Origin: Cavia porcellus
Lineage: Eukaryota; Chordata; Mammalia; Rodentia; Caviidae
Reading direction: 5' to 3'
Assembly (NCBI RefSeq): GCF_034190915.1
Contig: NW_026947484.1
Coordinates: 73,363,482 to 73,427,481, forward strand
DNA: 64,000 nt
Shown here: positions 56,775 to 64,000 of the stretch, piece after piece
Layout: each line of letters starts with the position of its first letter
How positions within the stretch are numbered: the stretch's first letter is position 1
The notes under the pieces: generated by a model
The model's input: only the letters and a program-made list of their open reading frames with translations
The model's database searches: none
Told to the model about the DNA's origin: nothing
Position numbers and translations under genes: made by a program

Positions 56775-59475
56775 TAATGCATACTACATTACAAAATTAC
56801 TAAAAGTAGGTTTTAAATATATTCACCACCTCTAGATGATAGATTACCCGGACTTAATAATCCACACATTGTAAGCCTCATTAGAATGTGATATTGGTAT
56901 CCCCTATATGTGTGTACACACACACATATAATTATCTTTCAATTAAAAATGAAATTGAGGAAATAATTTATCAGCAATTCTGTCTTAAATTTGTTTTAAA
57001 TGTTTCCATTCATTAATATCCCTATGCTTGGCCCTTAAATTAATTTCAGAGATCTTCTCCCCCCCCCCCCAGCCCCTTGCCTTCCTAGAAGTCTGGATTT
57101 GGTAGAAGAGAATATTAAAAAGCTGTAGGTGTGAAGGAGAACACAGAAGTGCTATCCTTTGGACTTCTTACTTGATAGTAAGTGCTTTTGCTATATTTAA
57201 ATAAAGATTTAAGACACTTCCTTAAACGCAAGAATAAAAATTACTTTATATGGGATATATATATTTTTTGTAATTCTCAGACCACGAGGGCAGAGCATGA
57301 AACTACCCTGTCTATCAGACACTAGAGTGATTTCTGGGTGAGACAGTGAAGCAGTCAGCTACCACCTCATCAATTCTCCAGGTCGGGAAAGGGGAAGGTA
57401 ATTTACCCAGCAAATATCACATTACCCTCAGGAAGAGGCGCATGCCTGCAATTCACACTTCAACCATTTTCATCCTCCATGAGATGTGAAGGTTAAAAAG
57501 AAATCGCTAGTCTATTGTTTCCTAGGAAGTATAAGCAGATTAAAGCCAGAATAATGATTTCCTCTACAACAAAAGAGGTGGTGTTTACATCTGAGAAAGA
57601 ACCGCTCCAAGTCGGCAAACAGCTGTACTCAAAACCGGTTTTTAATCTCACAGCCACGCAGATGAATAAACTACAGCCAGGCACAGAAAATGCCTCACTC
57701 AGCTACCCCTGAGGACACTGATCTAAGTGGTGTAAATAATTCAAAGTCTAGGAATTAACCATGTGAACAAAAATAAATGAAAAAGGACAGCACATGCATG
57801 AATGTTGCCAGGAAGGAAAACATTAGTTATAAATTTTCAGCACAGAGCATGAGCTGAGGAGAGAGGGAGATGGGCTGGAGAGGTCAGTCATGGACTGCAC
57901 TGGAGAAGAACATGAACTCGAAAAGTGGGTTGAAGGAGAGATGGGTGACCTTTGTCAACACAGCCAAAAAGCAAGGAAGGCTTTCTTCTTATTCAACAAA
58001 AGTTGATGGCAGGTCTACACCCAGCACCACACTGTCCATTAAGAATGGAGGCAGACTGAAGCCGGAAATTTCAGATCTGTCCCAGGTTGCTATGGGGTTA
58101 AGAGGGCCTGGAATTAGTATTCGTGTTCTCGCTACATTATTTTTGAGGTGATGGGTTCAAGAATGTTACACGATCATTTTAGCCTACAGTGTTTTTATCT
58201 CTAACTCTAAGACCAAATGGCTCCTTGGCAAGCTTGCTGAGAAATATGCCTAAACTATTCAGGGCACTGCCTGTGTATATAGCATGTACTCAGAGGATGG
58301 ATATTATTTTTCTAGATTAGATGTTCCATCTAGTAGAATAGAAGATTTTACTAGGGTTCTTGGTTAGGGGACAACCTAGGAATGGTCTTCAGTACTGGTG
58401 TAGGAATTTCGACATATTCAGTAAGTCAAAGAGTCCTTCCTAATGGTTCTGTCTAAGCGAGCATTATGGACAGAGGGATTGTACAACAGCTGGTTTAAGA
58501 GGACCAGGTGGGGGGCTGGTGAATCTTGGTCTCCTGGATTAACTTCTATTGTTGTTTTGGTATTTGGGAAGATATATAGAGACCCTAAATCATAAAGGAT
58601 TGCACATTGTGAACTTAGGCTATTTATGACAGGATCTTCAGGGGCTCATAAAGTGTCTTACAAAACTGAGCATCGCTTTACCCCACTTCTCACTATCTTG
58701 ATCATCCCTCCTTGGAGATAGGCTTTGGACACCAGGAAGACTTACACATTTTCAGATACTTCATACATTAAAATTGTTGAGATGTGGGTAACAGATTGAG
58801 GTCCTCAAGCTCGTTGTCATCAACTTTTTGTAGCAAGAATTTCAATATGACACTTGAATATTTGGGGGTGAACTTCTTGTTGATGCAAGAAGGTGTGGCA
58901 CTCAGCCCACAAACATTAAGACTGAGCATTTGGTTAGGTATTTATGAAAATTTTTTAGGGAGAGAATTCACTAACCTGCTTTGTTTAACCTGTTAGGTGC
59001 TTATGGGTCCCAGCTCAGGAGGAAATTCTAGTACCACTGCTGTTTTATTGCCAATGAGCAGCTGAATGAAATCACATAGACCTGTAACCTCTCATGTCTT
59101 AATTACTAATCTGTTGACAAATTGAGCCCTTACAGTTTAGCACAAAAATCAAGTCAAAAACCAACACATTTGATTTGCTCTTTTCTAGCCTCTGATCTCT
59201 GAGGACCACTAGGGAAATCAATTTATAATTTGAAATGTCTAAAAATGGCACCAGAATCAATCAGGAAGGTAAAAAAATCCTCTGCTTATTTTTCAAGTCT
59301 TTTTAAGTAACTATCAGCTGCAGGTAAATCATTATATAAGTAGCGCATGGGCGTGGAAGAGGGCAGGAAAGCACACTGTGTGTGGTTCTTGATATGTGAA
59401 GTCCTACTAGTAAAAGGTTTTCAAAGCACACCATGGGCAAACATTTTCAATAGATACACAATCTCAGGGGAGGGA
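56775..59475. other. Unassigned 2.7-kb stretch
   Basis: It contains a C11 run at 57060-57070 and a (TG)/(CA) hairpin-like tract at 56909-56930. Between about 58150 and 59200 the + strand is coherent, non-repetitive and stop-rich. I suspected an antisense retroviral internal region but found no supportable motif. Confidence 0.4.
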
Positions 59476-59479
59476 GGAA

Positions 59480-59720
59480 GAAAATAAAGACTTACTATGC
59501 ATGGTGCAGGAGTTATCAGGGATACACAGAGTACTGTGGAAGAAACAGTAAAAGGTGGGGAGAGACACTTGATGTGGGTCTTGAGGGATGAGTAGGAGTT
59601 TGATAAATGAATGATGTTTCAGAGGTTTGAGGGGTTCTAGACAGAAGGGACAGATTTGTTGGAAAAGTAGTAGCTACCAGGAAGCCATGAAAGGCCAGGC
59701 AGAGTGGAACTTAGAAGTGG
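59480..59720 (+). mobile_element. Ancient L2-like repeat
   Basis: 'gggatacacagagtactgtggaagaaacagtaaaagg', 'gtcttgagggatgagtaggagtttg' and 'agacagaagggacag...gccatgaaaggccaggcagagtgg' match the old mammalian block seen also at 28.96-29.8 and 34.4-34.8 kb. Confidence 0.5.
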
Positions 59721-60404
59721 AAGTAACAGAACTGAAACGCAAAAGGCTATCTAGTTCTAGAATGCAAATAATCATATTTTTAGGGCTAAAGATTTTGTAC
59801 ATCCAATAAACAAATAATACAGAGAGCACCTTGAATATGTGTGCATATGCATGTGGATTAGCACCTAGTGTTTCAGCACACAGGTAATTTTGTTTGAAAG
59901 AAAATACATTCAGGTAGACCAAAATCAAATTTAGATTCCTATCATGGCTGATTAAAGTGGCAGAAACAAGATTCTTACATAAGTTTATCTGCATTGCTCC
60001 TTTCCTGAAAAAGAATCTCTCTTTCTGATAATATGTTAAAATTTAGGAAAGCAATAAGAGCTTATATATCTCATTTCTGAAGACAGCATCCTTTGATTAC
60101 ACCCTGCTTATGCAGGAGATTGGAAATTTAATAGGGGCAGGGAAGGAGGTGGATTTTACTATGTATCAAATAAGGGGAATGTATGAGGCTGGTTATTTTG
60201 ATACCACTCAGTATCTGAAACAAACAGCTAAATATATTGCTGATTAAGCAAACAAAGTTGTGTTAAAGCCAGTAAACCAAGTAGACAGAGGATCTTGGGT
60301 CATACTCTGAGCCATTGGAGGGAGAATTTAAAGAACTCTTAAAGGTTAAGAATGTTTCAGGATTGGCTGACCTTTATCCCCAGTTTCTGGACATCAGAGA
60401 CAGA

Positions 60405-60465
60405 CTTTTCTTTTCTTCCTTTTTTTCCTTCCTTCCTTCTTTCTTACATTCTTCCTTTCTTTTAT
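60405..60465. repeat. Pyrimidine (TTCC)n simple repeat
   Basis: An imperfect TTCC/TTCT tract. It produces Phe/Ser/Leu-rich artefact peptides. Confidence 0.9.
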
Positions 60466-60469
60466 TTTT

Positions 60470-60850
60470 TCCAAATCCACTTTATTTCAAAGATAAGAAG
60501 AAGAAACAAAAACTACAACAAAATTTCAAAATATGTCAATCAGGGACAACAATGGTACATACCTTGCACATTGTCACCCCCAATCATTCACCAGAGCACA
60601 AGGCATTTGCATTCAATTGTCTGAACAACACCAGTGCAAATCTTTCCTATCAGTGAACTCAGAGAAATAAATTGCATAGCTGTCTTAGCTACTTTTTATA
60701 TACATAGACTTACACATATACATGTTTTTTCTTTTAGCTTCTCACACTAATGAAATAATATGATGTTTAAACATTGTGTGCCTTATCTCTTTTACTAATG
60801 AGTGTGTTCTCAAGTTAAGAGACTATTGATTTTGACTGACTTTCAGAAGT
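60470..60850 (-). mobile_element. LINE-1 3' UTR fragment, antisense
   Basis: 'tttagcttctcacactaatgaaataatatgatgtttaaacattgtgtgccttatctcttttactaatgagtgtgttctcaag' is the reversed LINE-1 3' terminal region resembling 52.03-52.30 kb. The pyrimidine tract upstream would be its old 3' tail region. Confidence 0.5.
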
Positions 60851-61074
60851 ATTTTTACTGAAACGATGGCATGGATTGATTTAAAATCAGTTCTGGGGAT
60901 TGTGTGTGAGTTCAAGGCTGGGGAATGAGAACAGTTTCTTCCCTTCTAAAATTTGTGAACCAGATCCTTTTTCTCAAGGATGTATGCACTGAAAACTCCA
61001 CAGTAATTTAAACTCTGAATGTAACATATTTACTTCACTCCAAATACCATACTTAATACGTCTGATACATCATT

Positions 61075-61205
61075 TTATTTAATCCTTATTTCAGTTTTAA
61101 GAGGTATAGATTGTGTACTTTCACTTTATACAAGAAGAAAGCCAAACTCAAGTGCACAGAATCATTAGCTCACTGTCACAAAGCTAATGAGTGGCTATTT
61201 TTGAT
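61075..61205 (-). mobile_element. MIR SINE, antisense
   Basis: 'ttatttaatccttatttcagttttaagaggtatagattgtgtactttcactttatacaagaagaaagccaaactca' and 'agctcactgtcacaaagctaatgagtggc' follow the reversed MIR. Confidence 0.75.
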
Positions 61206-61470
61206 CATTTGTAAGTGGAGGGTCATGGTGGCTTCATGGCTATGGTGGATACGGCTGGGGGCCTGGGAGTCTGCCTGATGTAGTTCTACAGCAGGAGATA
61301 TGTGAGTCCTCCTCATCCGCTAGACTGCTGTTAGACTATGGCTCTATGAAACAGTTCAGTATTTACATGATGCAATTCTATGACCATAAATACAATATGA
61401 TAACATCAAAAGGATCACCCAGTAGACTAAACATGATGAAAAACGTACAATTGCTTGCATATTTAATGGT

Positions 61471-61496
61471 ATGATATGATATGATATGATATGATA
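61471..61496. repeat. (ATATG)5 pentanucleotide repeat
   Basis: Five perfect copies of a 5-base unit, a short and possibly polymorphic microsatellite. Confidence 0.95.
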
Positions 61497-61754
61497 CAAA
61501 CCCATACACATAGGCATAAGTGGGTAACTGCTGTCTAAATAAGCATAACTTTTGCAGCTATGTAATATTTGCAATTTAAAAAGTCCTCTCTTTGATGCTA
61601 AGTTTGGAAAAGATGAGGGTGTTGCTTATACCTGGTTTGGACAAATACGGGGTGGAGAGCTTGTGCTCTTAGTGCCATCAGAAGTACAGATCACTGCAGA
61701 TGTTAGGGAAACCAATTAGAGATTTTCAAATAAAATTCAAATTATGCAAAATTT

Positions 61755-61885
61755 TCATTCAGTACCTCTCCTAAAAATCTACCTTATAAGTAGAATGTAC
61801 TTTGTTTAAAATGTGCAAGAATGTTTATTGCTGTGGAGGGTGTGTCCATTTTTTCTGTTACAGCAACAGTAATAGAATTAGGAGT
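61755..61885 (+). mobile_element. Old LINE-1 3' UTR-like fragment, sense
   Basis: 'ctcctaaaaatctaccttataagtagaatgtac' followed by 'aaatgtgcaagaatgtttattgctg' and 'gcaacagtaatagaatta' parallels the 'ctaaaaatctatctta...caaaaatgtttattgcagcattgtttgtaatagc' block of L1MC/ME 3' UTRs. Confidence 0.5.
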
Positions 61886-61889
61886 GGTC

Positions 61890-62880
61890 ATCTCTGTGTA
61901 ATGGGAAGAGGATGTTTGCATTTTGCTTAAAGTTCTTCTGCACCATCTGAGCTTTTATTTAAAAAGAGTAGGTTTTCTAATTTCTAAACTAAATCTTGGG
62001 TTTGAAAAACAATTTGATTTTGTGAGAGTTTCATCTTTAAGATGATTTTATGTCTTCTGTTTTCATTCCTTTCCTCCCCACTCTGGGTTCCCTGGAATCT
62101 TCCTGATGGAAAGAATGATACATTGTGTTTGTACCAAACAAGGAGGCCTCCACCCACTCCATCCCTTCTTCCAGTCTGTGGGCTTTGAACATCCAGGGAG
62201 ATGCCATGGAATAAGTGGGGAGACTTTTGTTGGCACTGTGACTAGGAATTTCCTGAAGAGAAACCCCCCCCCCAAACTTCAGCTTATGCGGTGAAAGATG
62301 ATTCACTGTGAAAAACTAAGTACAAACAGAAATTATAATGCCAGCATACAACTTCTTAAAAACAGATTCCCCAACTAGAATTGAGGAAATAATTGTACCT
62401 GTGTTGAACTTGTTTAACTTTATTTAATCTGTTAAAAATAGATTTGCCAAGCACAATAATACAGTTATAAAAATATCCAAAGGCTCCTATCAAAGATTCA
62501 GTGACCTAATTGTTGGCATGCACATATTTGCGTAATTATAAATCGGACTTACTGTTAATTAAAATTGGTTGAGAATTATATACATCTACATGATAAAGTA
62601 TTATGCTTTACAATTACTTATTTTATAAAACAAAATAAAAATTCCCATGGGGGAAATACGATTGTGAAATAATGTTTAAAACTTTAAAACTTTCAGAGAT
62701 TTGTTCATAGATGAATTGACAGACGATGAGATAGACTTTTGCTGGCTTGTCTTTATGTACAAAAAATCAATTTGACATCAATAGGAAAATTGTTATAGAC
62801 ATTCAAATCTATTCTTCATAAGGAACAAAATATAATAACAGCTTCCAATGAATTCTGCTTTTAGTGTATTTCTAATTAAG
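61890..62880. other. Unassigned AT-rich stretch
   Basis: Contains a C9 run at about 62265-62273. The part 62400-62660 is repeat-free with TAATTA, 'gttaattaaaattgg' and 'atcaaag' cores and is a weak candidate for conserved non-coding DNA. No gene is seen. Confidence 0.35.
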
Positions 62881-62886
62881 AAAATT

Positions 62887-63113
62887 ATACATTTTTGTGT
62901 CAGGTAGGATGACACATTTCTGTACTCTATCAGCACACGAGGAGCTTGAGGCAGGAGGATTGCAAATTCAGGACCCAGCCTTGGAAATTTAGCAACTTAG
63001 TGAGACCTTTCCTCAAAATTAAAAATATCAAAGGGTCAGGAGATGTAGCTCAGTGTTAAAACCTTGCATTCAATCCCAAATAATGAAAATAGAAGTCACT
63101 ATAATACATTTTT
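62887..63113 (+). mobile_element. Dimeric 7SL+ID SINE (B1-dID-like) with target-site duplication
   Basis: The left half (about 62897-63010) is a diverged 7SL/B1-type monomer: 'tgtactctatcagcacacgaggagcttgaggcaggaggattgcaaattcagg', 'ccagccttgg', 'cttagtgagacc'. An A-rich linker (63015-63033) joins it to a diverged ID half ('gtcaggagatgtagctcagtg', 'ccttgcattcaatccc'). A 10-base repeat, ATACATTTTT, flanks the whole at 62887-62896 and 63104-63113. Such dimers are known from several non-muroid rodent groups, so this supports the lineage call. Confidence 0.85.
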
Positions 63114-63489
63114 ATAAATTATTAACAGATTGCATCTCTAATGTTAATCTGGGTTGGTGCCATTTTATCAAAGCTTACTTATTTATTTTCCTTGTCTGTG
63201 GATGTTAATCAGTTTCCTTCACGGAAGTTAATTCACAACCTCAATGCCCTTGGACACAGGACATCAAGGTAAACACAGAACTTGACATTACAAAACATTT
63301 ATGTTATAAAGAACAGAGGAGACATGACATTAAAGAAGAAGATATGATTGCATAGATGATTCTAATTTTGTAGTTTTCAAATAGTTTTAATGCGTTGATT
63401 AATTTCTAAATTTTTTAATAGCATGAATAACCTAGGAACTAAATCACCTAGTAAAGAATAGTTTTCTCATGAGTTATATATTTGTTTGT

Positions 63490-63890
63490 ACTCTCCCAAA
63501 ACAAGATATGTTGAAGTCACAACCCTCAGGATTTGGAGTGTGACCTTATTAGGAAATAAGGTCATTGCAAATTTATTTAGCTAGGAGGAAGCCACCCAGG
63601 AGTAAGGTGGGTTTCTATTCTAGTATGACTGGCATCCTGGATAAAAGGATGCCATATGATGTCGAAGGTAGAAGTTAGAGTTATGAAACTACAAACAGAG
63701 AGGCATCAACAGCCGCTAGCAAACCACCAGAAGGTTTGCAGCAGCGAAGTATCCTTCACAGTGTCCAGGTGCATGGGCTTCCTGAACAATACCTTCTTTT
63801 TGGGCTTTTAGCCCTCATCTACTAGACAATGCATTTTGGATGTTCTAAGTCACATAGTTAGCGATACTTAGTTAAGGCAGCCTGGGAAAA
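63490..63890 (+). mobile_element. MLT1-like LTR, sense
   Basis: 'cccaaaacaagatatgttgaagtcacaaccctcaggatttggagtgtgaccttattaggaaataaggtcattgcaaatttatttagc' followed by 'ctagtatgactggcatcctggataaaagga' is the MLT1 LTR 5' half. The 3' half is weak but ends with a 'ttaaggcagcctggg' block. Confidence 0.8.
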
Positions 63891-64000
63891 TAATTACCCA
63901 TAAATATGAGATTTTATTGCTTTCCATATGCACAAATTCTGTTCTCTGCAAGGTGCTTTTTGGATTTAGAATGATCATTGACCCAAAAGCTATGTCCCTC

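Overview
The window reads as vertebrate, specifically mammalian, intergenic or deep-intronic DNA. It is AT-rich and CpG-poor with no CpG island, operons or bacterial-type gene packing. Nearly every recognisable feature is a mammalian interspersed repeat: LINE-1, LINE-2, MIR, MaLR/ERVL LTRs, and Tigger, hAT and mariner DNA-transposon relics. The lineage looks rodent. It carries tRNA-Ala-derived ID-type SINEs, one of them flanked by a perfect 16-bp target-site duplication; a dimeric 7SL+ID SINE resembling B1-dID; and rodent-style MaLR LTRs. The 'GGTACC-GATAAAAA' ID tail does not look like the mouse/rat ID end, so I lean towards a non-muroid rodent (beaver, gopher or kangaroo-rat, or squirrel-related groups). 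That species guess is inference from remembered repeat consensuses.

No host protein-coding gene can be supported. All open frames are short and most fall in repeats. The only frame with a convincing protein homology (21.25-21.76 kb) is a 5'-truncated LINE-1 ORF2 fragment. I cannot exclude isolated small exons or a non-coding transcript.

Layout. 0-7.3 kb: LINE-1 3' ends, an L2 end, an ID fragment and a 1.6-kb old antisense LINE-1. 7.3-13 kb: mostly unassigned, with an L2-like piece and an old LTR. 13-16 kb: ID relic, CTTC microsatellite, a CTCF-like site, a LINE-1 end and a divergent ~165-bp tandem duplication. 17-23 kb: MIRs, AT-rich block, inverted mariner transposase relics, and LINE-1 ORF2 apparently inserted into L2. 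23-25 kb: a 146-bp diverged direct repeat, a 10-bp minisatellite, and two convergent CTCF-like motifs. 25-32 kb: unassigned block, L2, near-complete MER2, MaLR inside an L2-like repeat, and more mariner relics. 32-41 kb: largely unassigned, with MLT1/ERVL LTRs and hAT relics. 41-46 kb: two young ID SINEs with target-site duplications, a MaLR and a MIR. 46-64 kb: MLT1/MaLR LTRs, MIRs, LINE-1 ends, one dimeric SINE and an MLT1 LTR running to the end.

Nothing here works together as a gene system. The region records layered transposon insertion. The items most worth checking are the CTCF-like motifs, the unassigned direct repeat beside the minisatellite, the paired mariner fragments, the young SINE insertions and a few repeat-free blocks that may be conserved non-coding DNA. 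All repeat-family names come from recognising consensus features by eye; no database search was run. Boundaries of old repeats are approximate, usually within tens of bases.
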